From contig NZ_KB235930.1 of assembly GCF_000332295.1 (NCBI RefSeq), positions 4,987,895 through 5,051,894 on the forward strand: DNA of 64,000 nucleotides, given 5' to 3'. Of this stretch, positions 26,108 through 35,537 are shown in pieces; position 1 is the first letter of the stretch, and every line of letters starts with the position of its first letter. Position numbers and translations under genes: made by a program. The stretch comes from Fortiea contorta PCC 7126. GTDB lineage: Bacteria > Cyanobacteriota > Cyanobacteriia > Cyanobacteriales > Nostocaceae. The notes beneath the pieces are model-generated. The model saw nothing but the letters and a program-made list of their open reading frames with translations. It was not told the DNA's origin and ran no database searches.

Positions 26108-27916
26108 CTATTTTATACCACTTTGTACACGCCACAGGCTAGCGTAAATACCATCTTGTGCTAGCAATTGCTCATGGATACCTGATTCTACTATTTGTCC
26201 ATGTTCCATGACATAAATGTTATCGGCGTGGCGGATGGTTGAGAGTCGGTGAGCGATCGCAATTGTTGTCCTGTTGATTGTAATTTGTTTGAGCGATCGC
26301 CCAATCGCTGCTTCTGTTTCATTATCCACCGCCGAGGTAGCCTCATCTAAAATCAGAATTGGCGGATTTTTCAATACAGCACGAGCGATCGCAATTCGTT
26401 GTTTTTGTCCACCTGATAATTTTTGCCCTCTTTCGCCGACAATTGTCTCATAACCTTGGGGCAAATTGATAATAAATTCGTGGGCTTCGGCTATTTTTGC
26501 GGCTGCAATTATGTGTGTTTCTTGGGCATCAAAGCTACCATAACCGATATTTTCTGCCACTGTACCATGAAATAAAAAGACATCTTGACTGACTAGGCCG
26601 ATGCAACGTCGCAAATCTCGCAAATACAAGTTTTGTAAATCAATGCCATCTAGGGTAATAGAGCCATTTTGCAGTTCATATAATCGCAACAAAAGTTTAA
26701 CTAAAGTGCTTTTGCCTGAGCCTGTAGCACCCACGATACCGATTGTATCCCCTGCGGGAATTCGTAGAGATAAATTTTGAATAACTGGTAGTCGCTCTCG
26801 ATAGGCAAAAGTAACATTTTTAAACTCTATTTCTCCCCGCACCATATCTACTCTTAAAGCGATATTTCCTGGATGAATGGTAATAGGAGTATCTAATAAA
26901 TCCATAACTCGATTAGTAGAAGCCATCGCCCTTTGATATAAATCAAAAGTGCCACCTAATCGAGTTAATGGCCATAATAAACCTTGGACTAGAAATACTA
27001 ATGAACTATATGCGCCTACAGATATTTTACCGGCGACTGTTTGCATTCCTCCAAACAGTAACAAGGCTGTAAATCCTGCTAAAATAAACATGCGGATGAA
27101 GGGAATAAAAGCAGAGGAGAGGGCGATCGCTTTTCTGTTGCTTTGGCGATAACCAGCACTTTCCGTCTCCAATCGCCCCAGTTCAAATTCCTCAGCAGTG
27201 AAACTTTTAATTGTCATCATCCCACTGAGATTATTTGACAACCTCCCATTCAGTAAACTTACTTTTTCTCTGACCTCAGCGTAACGCGGCGCTAGTAATT
27301 GCTGAAAGGCGATCGCCCCCGACACAATAAATGGAATTGGTAATATTGCCATCCATGCTATATTAGGAGCCACAATAAAAAACACACCACTAATGACCAC
27401 AACTGAGGTGGTGACATGGATAATGTCGTTTGCTCCCACATCTAAAAACCGCTCTAATTGGTTAATATCATCACTGAGGATAGACATCAAACCACCAGTG
27501 CTGTTTTCTTCAAAATAAGCCAATTCCAGCTTTTGCAGATGCTCATAGGCATCCAACCGGAGGTTATGTTGAATATTTTGTGCCAAGTTACGCCATAGCA
27601 CCTGATAGCAGTACTCAAAAAATGATTCCAGAATCCAAACGATTACCGTCAGCAGCGCTAGGATCAGAAATTGCCCAAAGATATCTTTAACTCCCCACTG
27701 AGCAATGATAGAATTCTGCTGTTTGACTGTCACATCCACAGCTAACCCAATTAATGCAGGTGGTGCTAAATCGAACAGTTTATTGAGAATGGAAGAAGCG
27801 ATCGCTAACCAAACTTGTTGACGATATTGGTGTCCATAGTTGAGTAGGCGAGAGAGGGGATGCACGAAATGCTGACGCTTTCTTAATACCTGATCAGACT
27901 TAGATGCTATAGCCAC
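26108..27916 (-). CDS. ABC exporter with fused membrane and ATPase domains (MsbA-like)
   Basis: A 602-residue half-transporter: six membrane helices (about residues 30-330), then an ATPase domain with Walker A GATGSGKST (about 393-401), Q-loop LVSQDVFLFHGTVAENI, signature KLSGGQKQRIAIARAVL, Walker B ILILDEATSAVD and H-loop AIAHRLSTI. It should work as a homodimer. Family members export lipids, polysaccharide precursors, peptides or drugs; no substrate can be assigned. It starts with GTG (27916), 141 bases from the divergent prohibitin start, and is followed after 34 bases by the CcmS-like gene, so the two may share a transcript. Confidence 0.9.
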   Translation of the reverse strand: MAIASKSDQVLRKRQHFVHPLSRLLNYGHQYRQQVWLAIASSILNKLFDLAPPALIGLAVDVTVKQQNSIIAQWGVKDIFGQFLILALLTVIVWILESFFEYCYQVLWRNLAQNIQHNLRLDAYEHLQKLELAYFEENSTGGLMSILSDDINQLERFLDVGANDIIHVTTSVVVISGVFFIVAPNIAWMAILPIPFIVSGAIAFQQLLAPRYAEVREKVSLLNGRLSNNLSGMMTIKSFTAEEFELGRLETESAGYRQSNRKAIALSSAFIPFIRMFILAGFTALLLFGGMQTVAGKISVGAYSSLVFLVQGLLWPLTRLGGTFDLYQRAMASTNRVMDLLDTPITIHPGNIALRVDMVRGEIEFKNVTFAYRERLPVIQNLSLRIPAGDTIGIVGATGSGKSTLVKLLLRLYELQNGSITLDGIDLQNLYLRDLRRCIGLVSQDVFLFHGTVAENIGYGSFDAQETHIIAAAKIAEAHEFIINLPQGYETIVGERGQKLSGGQKQRIAIARAVLKNPPILILDEATSAVDNETEAAIGRSLKQITINRTTIAIAHRLSTIRHADNIYVMEHGQIVESGIHEQLLAQDGIYASLWRVQSGIK

Positions 27917-28057
27917 AGTTGTTCACAGTTGCGTGCAAATGATACTACCATAAACAGCCACATAATCCCAATTTTAGATTTTTTGCCACTCTCTACAGGC
28001 ATAATCTATGTCACCATAGTACAGGAAATTTCTGATGACGCTCAAGGAGATAATAAA

Positions 28058-28906
28058 TTGAAAAATCCACAATTTGCTAACTGGCAAACTACAGCTTTAG
28101 GAATTTTTTTGGCACTAGTTGTAATTACTAGTCTTAACTCTTTTATTATCATCAATCCAGGGCAAGCGGGAGTGATTAGTATTTTGGGGAAAGCTAAAGA
28201 TGGGGCTTTGCTAGAAGGTATCCACCTCAAACCACCCTTAATTTCCAACATCGATGTGTATGATTTGACAGTGCAAAAATTTGAAGTTCCCGCCGAAAGT
28301 TCTACTAAAGATTTGCAAAATTTGTCTGCGAGATTTGCGATCAACTTTCGCCTTGACCCAACACAAGTAGTGGAGGTGAGAAGGAAACAAGGGACACTAG
28401 AAAACATCGTCTCTAAAATTATCGCCCCCCAAACTCAAGAAGCCTTCAAAATAGCTGCAGCCAGAAGGACAGTAGAAGAAGCAATTACCAAAAGAAGCGA
28501 ATTAAAAGAAGATTTTGACACCGCTTTGAGCGATCGCTTAGACAAATATGGGATAATTGTGTTAGATACTAGCGTAATTGACTTGACTTTTTCTCCGGAA
28601 TTTGCTAGGGCAGTAGAAGAAAAACAAATCGCCGAACAACGAGCACAGAGAGCCGTTTACGTAGCGCGGGAAGCTGAACAAGAAGCGCAAGCAGACATTA
28701 ACCGTGCTAAGGGTAAAGCCGAAGCTCAAAGGCTTTTAGCCGAGACTCTCAAAGCGCAAGGAGGACAATTAGTGCTACAAAAAGAAGCGATAGAAGCTTG
28801 GAAGACAGGCGGTGCTCAAATGCCAAAAGTTCTAGTTATGGGTAGTGATTCCGAAGGTGGCGTCCCCTTCATCTTCAATCTCGGAAATATGTCAAATCAG
28901 CAGTGA
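28058..28906 (+). CDS. Prohibitin/stomatin-family (SPFH) membrane protein
   Basis: A 282-residue SPFH-domain protein: one N-terminal membrane segment (TALGIFLALVVITSL), the SPFH domain (about residues 30-200) with LLEGIHLKPPLISNID, and a C-terminal coiled coil (about 195-255) rich in AEQ/AQAD. Prohibitins form large membrane rings that organise proteases and membrane domains. I chose the TTG at 28058 because GGAGAT lies eight bases upstream and the protein then has the usual prohibitin length. The frame stays open upstream to 27929 but that N-terminal extension is unlike the family. Confidence 0.85.
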   Translation: MKNPQFANWQTTALGIFLALVVITSLNSFIIINPGQAGVISILGKAKDGALLEGIHLKPPLISNIDVYDLTVQKFEVPAESSTKDLQNLSARFAINFRLDPTQVVEVRRKQGTLENIVSKIIAPQTQEAFKIAAARRTVEEAITKRSELKEDFDTALSDRLDKYGIIVLDTSVIDLTFSPEFARAVEEKQIAEQRAQRAVYVAREAEQEAQADINRAKGKAEAQRLLAETLKAQGGQLVLQKEAIEAWKTGGAQMPKVLVMGSDSEGGVPFIFNLGNMSNQQ

Positions 28907-29099
28907 TTTTAGTAAATAATGTTCCATAGGGTGGGGAACTTCAATCAATATGTATCAACATAGCTGAAAAGGACAAACATTTTCATTGTTCCTAGAGAAG
29001 ACCCCACACAAAATTTCTGGCAAATAACAACTTTTATAAGTTGGTTTTATTTGCACCACCTGACTGACAAAAAATATCAACCCCATAATAAACCGCTTT

Positions 29100-29516
29100 A
29101 TGTCAACTCCTAATCATCACAACTTTACTGCCGAAGAAGCGAAAAAATTGCTAAACAAATTTAACTGTTTAGATATCGCGCCTATCCTCAAGCCATCAGA
29201 AAAAGTTTCCGTTCGTCGAGCACTAAGTTTAATTACTAGTCTTTCTGATTATCAAATTCTCGGAATTTGTGCTGATACCGCAGGAGAAGGAATGCTGGCG
29301 ATGAAAACCTATTCTCAAGCTTTTGGTTATGAAGCACCGAGCAATTTACCAATAATTGAAGGGCCAGTTTATATCAAATTAAATGGCAAAAATGGCTTGT
29401 GCTACCTTGATTCTTACGCTGGACATCATCGCGGAGTTTTAGTATCTTGCCAGTCTTATAGTACAGCGGGAATTAACGAAATGTATGGACATTTGCCCCT
29501 TGATTTATTTGTATAG
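29100..29516 (+). CDS. DUF1824 family protein
   Basis: A 138-residue protein of DUF1824, a cyanobacteria- and plastid-type family of unknown role. Typical segments are KLLNKFNCLDIAPILKPSE, VRRALSLITSLSDYQILGICAD, GPVYIKLNGKNGLCYLDSY, and HRGVLVSCQS. It is soluble, with no signal peptide. The start is ATG at 29100, and 77 bases separate it from the ABC-F gene. Confidence 0.8.
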   Translation: MSTPNHHNFTAEEAKKLLNKFNCLDIAPILKPSEKVSVRRALSLITSLSDYQILGICADTAGEGMLAMKTYSQAFGYEAPSNLPIIEGPVYIKLNGKNGLCYLDSYAGHHRGVLVSCQSYSTAGINEMYGHLPLDLFV

Positions 29517-29593
29517 AAATTCTCAGCAATTACAATTGTCTGTAGGTAGGGCAAAAGTCTTACCTACTAATTATTTGGGAATGGTAAAACAAT

Positions 29594-31516
29594 ATGAGTA
29601 TTATTACACTGCAAGCTGTTAAAAAAGACTTTGGTATTAAAGAAATTTTAAAAGACGCTAACTTTAGCTTAGATGTTACAGATAAAGTCGGATTAATTGG
29701 TACAAATGGCTCAGGAAAATCAACTCTATTAAAAATGATCGCTGGACTAGAGTCAATTGACAGTGGTCAAATTTTAGTTAACTCTGGTGCAAAAATCGTT
29801 TATCTTCCGCAGCAGCCAGATTTAGATGAAAATCGCACAGTTTTAGAGCAAATTTTCGCCGATAGCGGTGAACATATGGCTTTGGTACGAGAATATGAAG
29901 AACTTTCAGATAAATTAGCTCACTACCCAGAAGACACTCAATTAATGTCTCGTCTTTCTGAAGTGATGCAAAAAATGGATACAACAGGTGCGTGGGAACT
30001 AGAAACTAATGCCAAAATCATCCTCACCAAGTTAGGAATTTCTAACTTTGAAGCCACTATCGGTAGTTTGTCTGGAGGTTATCGCAAACGCATCGCTCTT
30101 GCTACAGCTTTGTTATCAGCACCAGATGCTTTGCTCATGGATGAGCCAACAAACCATCTCGATGCTCTTTCTGTAGAATGGTTGCAAAGTTACTTGAATC
30201 GCTATCGTGGCGCACTATTTCTCATTACCCACGATCGCTATTTTTTAGATCGTGTCACTAATCGCATCATTGAAATTGACCGAGGCGATATTTACACTTA
30301 CACAGGTAACTATTCATATTATCTGGAAAAGAAAGCTTTAGCTGAAGAATCTGCTATCAGCAGTCAACGGAAACATCAAGGGATTTTGCGGCGCGAGTTG
30401 GAATGGCTGAAAAAAGGCCCAAAAGCCCGGAGTACCAAACAAAAAGCCAGAATAGAACGTGCTCACGCACTGCGTGATACCGAGTTTAAACAAGCTCAAG
30501 GTAAAGTTGATATTTCTACAGTTAGTCGCCGCATTGGCAAAAAAGTTATTGACCTCAATCATATTTCTAAATCGTACAGCGATCGCACTTTAATTAAAGA
30601 CTTCACCTACGAATTTAGCCCAGAAGATAGAATCGGCATTATTGGTGCTAACGGCGCAGGTAAATCCACTTTAATGGATATCATTACCCGCAAAATTCAG
30701 CCAGATTCAGGAACCGTAGAAATTGGTGCGACAATTCACATTGGTTATTTTAACCAACATTCAGAAGAATTGCTCACAGCATTAAATGAAAACCAGCGGG
30801 TCATCGACTATATCAAAGAAGAAGGGGAATTTATTAAAATAGCCGACGGTACTCAAATCACCGCTTCCCAAATGTTGGAACGGTTCTTGTTTCCTGGAAA
30901 TCAACAATATGCACCTATTCATAAACTTTCTGGTGGTGAGAAACGGCGATTATTTCTCTTGCGCTTGCTCATGGGTGCACCGAATGTTTTAATCTTAGAT
31001 GAACCGACTAATGATTTAGATGTGCAAACATTAGCAGTGCTAGAAGACTATCTAGAAGATTTTTCTGGATGTGTAATTGTAGTTTCTCACGATCGCTACT
31101 TTTTAGACCGCACTGTAGACACGATTTTTGCCTTAGAATCAGGTGGAGTTGTGCGACAATATCCCGGTAATTATTCTGTTTATTTAGACTACAAAAAAGC
31201 CGAAGAAGCCCAACAATCGACGCAGAATACTAAAGACAAGCCAAAAAATATAGAACCGCAAAAAACTACATCTCCAGAACCAGAAAACAAAAAGCGACGC
31301 CGACTTTCCAATTGGGAAAAGCGCGAATTTGAACAATTGGAAGGGAAAATTGCCAAACTAGAATCGGAGAAAGCAGAAGCAGAAAAAGCATTAGTAAATG
31401 TGGGTGCGGGGAATTATACTCAAGTGCAAAAATTATATGAGCAAGTAGAAACGCTCAAAGTTGCAATTGATGTAGCAACTGAACGCTGGTTAGAATTAGC
31501 TGAAATGGATTCTTAA
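29594..31516 (+). CDS. ABC-F family ATPase (Uup-like)
   Basis: A 640-residue protein with two ABC ATPase domains and no membrane region. Domain 1 has GTNGSGKST, LSGGYRKRIALA, and LLMDEPTNHLD. Domain 2 has GANGAGKST, LSGGEKRRLFLL and LILDEPTNDLD. A linker (about residues 240-330) rich in basic residues and a C-terminal coiled coil (about 560-640) complete the Uup-like form. ABC-F proteins act on the ribosome, for example by rescuing stalled translation, or in DNA repair for Uup. I cannot say which role this one plays. Confidence 0.9.
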   Translation: MSIITLQAVKKDFGIKEILKDANFSLDVTDKVGLIGTNGSGKSTLLKMIAGLESIDSGQILVNSGAKIVYLPQQPDLDENRTVLEQIFADSGEHMALVREYEELSDKLAHYPEDTQLMSRLSEVMQKMDTTGAWELETNAKIILTKLGISNFEATIGSLSGGYRKRIALATALLSAPDALLMDEPTNHLDALSVEWLQSYLNRYRGALFLITHDRYFLDRVTNRIIEIDRGDIYTYTGNYSYYLEKKALAEESAISSQRKHQGILRRELEWLKKGPKARSTKQKARIERAHALRDTEFKQAQGKVDISTVSRRIGKKVIDLNHISKSYSDRTLIKDFTYEFSPEDRIGIIGANGAGKSTLMDIITRKIQPDSGTVEIGATIHIGYFNQHSEELLTALNENQRVIDYIKEEGEFIKIADGTQITASQMLERFLFPGNQQYAPIHKLSGGEKRRLFLLRLLMGAPNVLILDEPTNDLDVQTLAVLEDYLEDFSGCVIVVSHDRYFLDRTVDTIFALESGGVVRQYPGNYSVYLDYKKAEEAQQSTQNTKDKPKNIEPQKTTSPEPENKKRRRLSNWEKREFEQLEGKIAKLESEKAEAEKALVNVGAGNYTQVQKLYEQVETLKVAIDVATERWLELAEMDS

Positions 31517-31562
31517 ACAGATTGAAATTACCATGCGATTGTGAGTTAACAGAAAGGAAATT

Positions 31563-31838
31563 ATGCAAAACCTCGTCAGAATTACCCGCAACCCAGAAGT
31601 CATGGGCGGTAAACCCTGCATCCGGGGGCTACGCGTCACCGTTGGTGCGATTGTAGGTTTAATGGCATCAGGACACGCCAAGAGCGACATACTCGCAGCA
31701 TATCCTTACTTAGAAGAAGCAGATATATATGAAGCACTTGCTTATGCTGCTTGGCGAGCGGAAGAAATTGAAGTTCCGCTGAAAAGTTTACCGGACAATT
31801 GCTTTATACCGGGAAACCCGTCCACTGCGGTGTCCTAA
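31563..31838 (+). CDS. DUF433 antitoxin
   Basis: A 91-residue protein of the DUF433 family, with ITRNPEVMGGKPCIRGLRVTVGAIVGLMASG and the helix-turn-helix-like DILAAYPYLEEADIYEALAYAAW. DUF433 proteins are usual antitoxins or DNA-binding partners of PIN-like nucleases. The stop codon overlaps the start of the downstream toxin gene (TAATG), so they are translationally coupled. The start is ATG at 31563 with AAGGAAAT directly upstream. Confidence 0.88.
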   Translation: MQNLVRITRNPEVMGGKPCIRGLRVTVGAIVGLMASGHAKSDILAAYPYLEEADIYEALAYAAWRAEEIEVPLKSLPDNCFIPGNPSTAVS

Positions 31839-32209
31839 TGAAAATTTTAATTGACATGAATTTGTCCCCAGATTGGGTAAAGGTTTTCGAGAAGTACGAT
31901 ATTGAAGCTGTCCACTGGTCTAATGTTGGTGAACCCCGTGACAAAGATACGGTAATTATGGACTGGGCAAGAGCCAACAGATATATTGTGTTTACCCACG
32001 ATTTAGATTTTGGTTCTTTGTTAGCAGCAACAGGAGTAGAAACACCAAGTGTCATTCAAGTAAGGACGCAAGATATTTTACCTACCAGTATTGAAAATAT
32101 TATAATTTCTGCCTTACGCCAGTTTGAATTTGAACTAGATAATGGTGCTTTAGTTACCGTTGACCAAGCACAATCTAGGGTCAGGATTTTACCAATTAGA
32201 CGCGGATAA
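31838..32209 (+). CDS. DUF5615 PIN-like toxin
   Basis: A 123-residue PIN-like nuclease toxin. The fold marks are KILIDMNLSPDWVKVFEKYDIEAVHW, the acidic DKDTVIMDWARAN, and the FTHDLDFGSLLA block with conserved Asp residues. It pairs with the DUF433 antitoxin immediately upstream. Such pairs are thought to cleave RNA when the antitoxin is lost. I chose the ATG at 31838 because it overlaps the antitoxin stop codon and starts directly with the family motif. Confidence 0.85.
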   Translation: MKILIDMNLSPDWVKVFEKYDIEAVHWSNVGEPRDKDTVIMDWARANRYIVFTHDLDFGSLLAATGVETPSVIQVRTQDILPTSIENIIISALRQFEFELDNGALVTVDQAQSRVRILPIRRG

Positions 32210-32229
32210 AACTTTAAATTGTAATTGAT

Positions 32230-32522
32230 TCACTACAAAAAGATTGGCTAAAACCAGAACAAGAGAAAGCATGGCAAGATTTGAACGACCAAACGCAACA
32301 GCCGAGTAGTATCTTTTATTTGCTAATTTCACAGCAGCAGATTTGAGAAATGCAAATTTGAACGGTGCTACTTTAAATGAAACTATCTGCTTGGATGCGT
32401 TGGTTGGGGGATGTAATTTTGGTAAAGCGGCTGGTTTAACCGATAAGCAACGTAAAGATTTGCAACTACGCGGAGCTAGGTTTAGTGATTCAGAAGATGA
32501 TGAGTTAGCGATTCTTAGTTGA
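32230..32522 (+). pseudogene. Pentapeptide-repeat protein remnant
   Basis: In the frame ending at the TGA at 32520-32522, the translation reads [18 protein letters not shown] followed by [14 protein letters not shown]. This is the pattern of a pentapeptide-repeat protein with its usual C-terminal tail. The same frame has an in-frame TAG about 35 bases before the repeat, and a protein-like stretch (IDSLQKDWLKPEQEKAW) upstream lies in another frame. I read this as a decayed gene with a frameshift and stop. Confidence 0.5.
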
Positions 32523-32546
32523 GGTATGGAATTAATGTTTTTTTAA

Positions 32547-32586
32547 CGCAGAGGAGCGCAGAGGAAAACGCAGAGGTACGCGGAGG
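32547..32586. repeat. GCAGAGG-type short tandem repeat
   Basis: Imperfect copies of the short motif CGCAGAGG separated by 4-5 bases (CGCAGAGGAG, CGCAGAGGAAAA, CGCAGAGGTA, CGCGGAGG). This repeat family is common in cyanobacterial intergenic DNA. It lies about 60 bases upstream of purT. Confidence 0.65.
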
Positions 32587-32646
32587 TCTGCTCAATTTTA
32601 TGAGTGGTTCAGTGGATGATAATTAAGTAAAATTCTTAAATAATTT

Positions 32647-33816
32647 ATGAATAAGTCTATTAATTTACCTCAAAAACTCATGCTTTTGGGTTCAGGGGAA
32701 CTGGGCAAAGAGTTTGTGATTGCTGCTCAACGTTTGGGGAATTATGTAATTGCTGTTGACCGCTATGCTAATGCGCCAGCAATGCAGGTTGCTGACTGTT
32801 TTGAAGTGATTTCTATGCTGAGTGCTGATGATTTAGAGGCGGTAGTTATGAAGCACCAGCCTGATTTTATTATCCCAGAAATTGAGGCAATTAGAACTGA
32901 AAAACTGGCAGAATTTGAGCAGCGAGGAATCACAGTTATTCCTACAGCAGACGCTACTAACTACACCATGAACCGCGACCGAATTCGGGAGTTAGCGCAC
33001 CAAGAATTAGGGATTAGAACTGCTAAATATGGTTACGCTACAACCTTAGATGAATTTGTAGCAGTTTCTGATATAATTGGGTTTCCTAATGTTGTTAAAC
33101 CTGTGATGTCATCCTCTGGTAAAGGTCAGTCGGTAGTCAAAGACCAGAGTGAGGTTGAGACAGCTTGGAATTATGCGATCGCTAATTCTAGAGGTGATAC
33201 CCAAAAAGTAATTATCGAAGAGTTTATCAACTTTGAAATTGAAATTACTCTCTTGACGATTAAACAGTGGAATGCACCGACAATATATTGTGAGCCAATT
33301 GGTCATCGTCAAGCAAGAGGTGATTATCAAGAATCTTGGCAACCTGCAGAAATTTCTCCAGAAAAAATAGCCGAATCGCAAGCAATCGCTAAGAAAATTA
33401 CTGATGCTTTGGGTGGTGCGGGAATTTTCGGTGTTGAGTTTTTTATCACTCAAGATGAAGTGATATTTTCTGAACTTTCTCCCCGACCACATGATACAGG
33501 AATGGTGACATTAATTTCCCAAAACCTGAATGAGTTTGAACTGCATTTAAGAGCTATTTTAGGCTTACCTATTCCTAACATAGACTTGTTAGCACCTTCA
33601 GCAAGTGCGGTAATTTTAGCAGCAGAAAAATCAGATTCCATAGCCTTTACTGGTGTAGCAGATGCTTTATCAGAATCAGATGTAGATATTAGGCTATTTG
33701 GTAAACCCAGCGCTCATCCCTATCGCCGTATGGGAGTGGCTTTAGCTAAAGGATTAAATGTGCAAACAGCAAGGGAAAAAGCTACCAGAGTAGCAAGTAA
33801 AATTAAATTGGTTTAG
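32647..33816 (+). CDS. purT: Formate-dependent phosphoribosylglycinamide formyltransferase
   Basis: The 389-residue product uses formate and ATP to make formyl-GAR, the third step of purine synthesis, as an alternative to folate-dependent PurN. It belongs to the ATP-grasp family. It has the N-terminal LMLLGSGELGKEFVIAAQRLG, DRYANAPAMQVAD, IPEIEAIRTEKLAEFE, NRDRIRELAHQELGIRTAKY, KPVMSSSGKGQSV, and ELSPRPHDTGMVTLIS. Its stop lies 2 bases from the crtH stop on the other strand. Start is ATG at 32647. Confidence 0.95.
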   Translation: MNKSINLPQKLMLLGSGELGKEFVIAAQRLGNYVIAVDRYANAPAMQVADCFEVISMLSADDLEAVVMKHQPDFIIPEIEAIRTEKLAEFEQRGITVIPTADATNYTMNRDRIRELAHQELGIRTAKYGYATTLDEFVAVSDIIGFPNVVKPVMSSSGKGQSVVKDQSEVETAWNYAIANSRGDTQKVIIEEFINFEIEITLLTIKQWNAPTIYCEPIGHRQARGDYQESWQPAEISPEKIAESQAIAKKITDALGGAGIFGVEFFITQDEVIFSELSPRPHDTGMVTLISQNLNEFELHLRAILGLPIPNIDLLAPSASAVILAAEKSDSIAFTGVADALSESDVDIRLFGKPSAHPYRRMGVALAKGLNVQTAREKATRVASKIKLV

Positions 33817-33818
33817 CA

Positions 33819-35321
33819 TCATAAATTCAAATCTACAGCAATGCGATGGGCACAAGCAAATCCAGAAAACGCCACAGCATTTAATCCTTGGCCAGGAAAG
33901 GTGCTATCCCCTACGCAATAAAGTCCCGGAATCGCTGTACGATTAAATGGCATCCCCAATAATCCCCATAATTTCCGTCGGGGTATGGGCCCATAAGTCC
34001 CATCTACTCGACTCAAAAAACGGCGATGGGTGCGTGGTGTTCCTGCTTCCAAATAGTCCAACCCAGCATCTAAACCGGGAAAAATCCGCTCTAGTCGGTC
34101 AATAATTTGTCCTGCTACAGCTTCTTTCTTGGCGTCATATTCACTCTCGGTCAATCCTTGCCAATTATCTATCCAGTCGGGGGTAAAGGCATGAATGATA
34201 TGATAGCCCTCTGGTGCTAAATCTGGGTCAAGCAAGGTGGGAATAGACACAAAAACCGTACCTAAGTGTGCTGTCATTTGCTGCCAATTTTCTAACAGAA
34301 TGTGGTGACATTCTGTACCTCGAGACAAAACTGATTTTTGCACTCCCAAATGCAAACTGAAAAAGCTGGGGGATTTTTGATAACGTTGTTGCCAATTTTT
34401 TTCATTATCTGGTATGTCGTCTTTTGGTAATAGTTTTTCAAAGGTATCCCAACGTGTAGCATTAGAAACTATCCGTTTACTTTGATATATTTGACCATTA
34501 GCCAGTTGTACACCGATAGCGCGTCCTCTTTCTGTGATAATCTTCGTCACTCTGGCTTGATATTGAATTTTTCCGCCTGTTTTTTCTAAACCTTCTACCA
34601 ATTTTTGAGCAATTTTTCCTACGCCACCTTTAGGGTAATTAACACCGCCATAATGCCTATCTGAAAATACCATCCCTGCATTAATCATCGGCGTCATATT
34701 AGCTGGAACCACTGACCAGCAATAACATTCCATATCAATAAATTTTAATAACTGGGAATCTTTGATGTATCGCCGCGTCACATCGCCGACATTTTGTGGT
34801 AAATATTTAGCTAAACCGAGACATGCTAAAGGATGCTGGAAAAATGCTCGCATTAAATACCGAGGTTCTTCTAGTGACAGCAACTCCATGGTATTGAGGC
34901 AATTAAATACTTGCCAACATTCGTGATAAAAGCGACGGATACCATCTGCTTCATGAGGAAAATAAGCAATAAGATTTTGCAAAAATTTTTCATAAATTCG
35001 GTCAACTTTCAAGTCTAAACCCTGGGGGAGATGATAGTGAATCTGCACTGAGTCAGGGATTGTTTCTAAGTTGACATTGACAGCATCAAGAGCGCGGGTG
35101 AGTAAGTTAGTAGTTCCATGTTGTCCCAAGCCAAAAATCATGGATGCGCCGACATCGAAGCGATAGCCTTGTCTTTCAAAGTAACCAGCACTCCCACCAG
35201 GAATCAGATAACTTTCCAGTACTAATACTTTCGCCCCCTTCGCTGCTAATTGGGTTGCAGTTACTAACCCACCAATACCAGAGCCAATGACGATGACATC
35301 AAATGAGGAACTATGAACCAT
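33819..35321 (-). CDS. crtH: Carotene (prolycopene) cis-trans isomerase
   Basis: A 500-residue flavoprotein of the CrtISO/CrtH group. The FAD-binding N-terminus IVIGSGIGGLVTATQLA is followed by VLVLESYLIPGGSAGYFERQGYRFDVGASMIFGL. The middle has PKGGVGKIAQKLVEGLEKTGG and the C-terminus has GTPRTHRRFLSRVDGTYGP and GLYCVGDSTFPGQGLNAVAFSG, matching carotene isomerase signatures. It turns poly-cis lycopene into all-trans lycopene for later carotenoid steps. Start is ATG at 35321. Tandem repeats lie directly upstream. Phytoene desaturase-like relatives are the main alternative, but the pattern favours CrtH. Confidence 0.92.
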   Translation of the reverse strand: MVHSSSFDVIVIGSGIGGLVTATQLAAKGAKVLVLESYLIPGGSAGYFERQGYRFDVGASMIFGLGQHGTTNLLTRALDAVNVNLETIPDSVQIHYHLPQGLDLKVDRIYEKFLQNLIAYFPHEADGIRRFYHECWQVFNCLNTMELLSLEEPRYLMRAFFQHPLACLGLAKYLPQNVGDVTRRYIKDSQLLKFIDMECYCWSVVPANMTPMINAGMVFSDRHYGGVNYPKGGVGKIAQKLVEGLEKTGGKIQYQARVTKIITERGRAIGVQLANGQIYQSKRIVSNATRWDTFEKLLPKDDIPDNEKNWQQRYQKSPSFFSLHLGVQKSVLSRGTECHHILLENWQQMTAHLGTVFVSIPTLLDPDLAPEGYHIIHAFTPDWIDNWQGLTESEYDAKKEAVAGQIIDRLERIFPGLDAGLDYLEAGTPRTHRRFLSRVDGTYGPIPRRKLWGLLGMPFNRTAIPGLYCVGDSTFPGQGLNAVAFSGFACAHRIAVDLNL

Positions 35322-35386
35322 AATTTATAGTGAAAAACTCACAATAAATATTACTAGTAGAAGCGGGGAATAGGGAATAGGGAGGT

Positions 35387-35485
35387 GGGGAGTGTGGGGA
35401 GTGTGGGGAGTGTGGGGAGTGTGGGGAGTGTGGGGAGTGTGGGGAGTGTGGGGAGTGTGGGGAGTGTGGGAAGTGTGGGGGGTGT
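35387..35485. repeat. Tandem array of the 9-mer GGGGAGTGT, about 11 units
   Basis: Nine perfect copies of GGGGAGTGT (35387-35467) are followed by two variants (GGGAAGTGT, GGGGGGTGT). It is a minisatellite-like array 66 bases upstream of crtH. On the minus strand it makes a long SPH-repeat reading frame, which I regard as an artefact. Strand asymmetry (G-rich on plus) suggests slippage or G-quadruplex potential. Confidence 0.9.
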
Positions 35486-35537
35486 GGGGAGACAGAGAAA
35501 ATAACCATTAGCTATTGTTTATTTTATGATCACAAAT

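Noticed and set aside
35311-35508. 65-codon minus-strand frame with repeated Ser-Pro-His
   Set aside because: It is a translation of the GGGGAGTGT tandem array; overlaps the crtH start and has no gene-like features.
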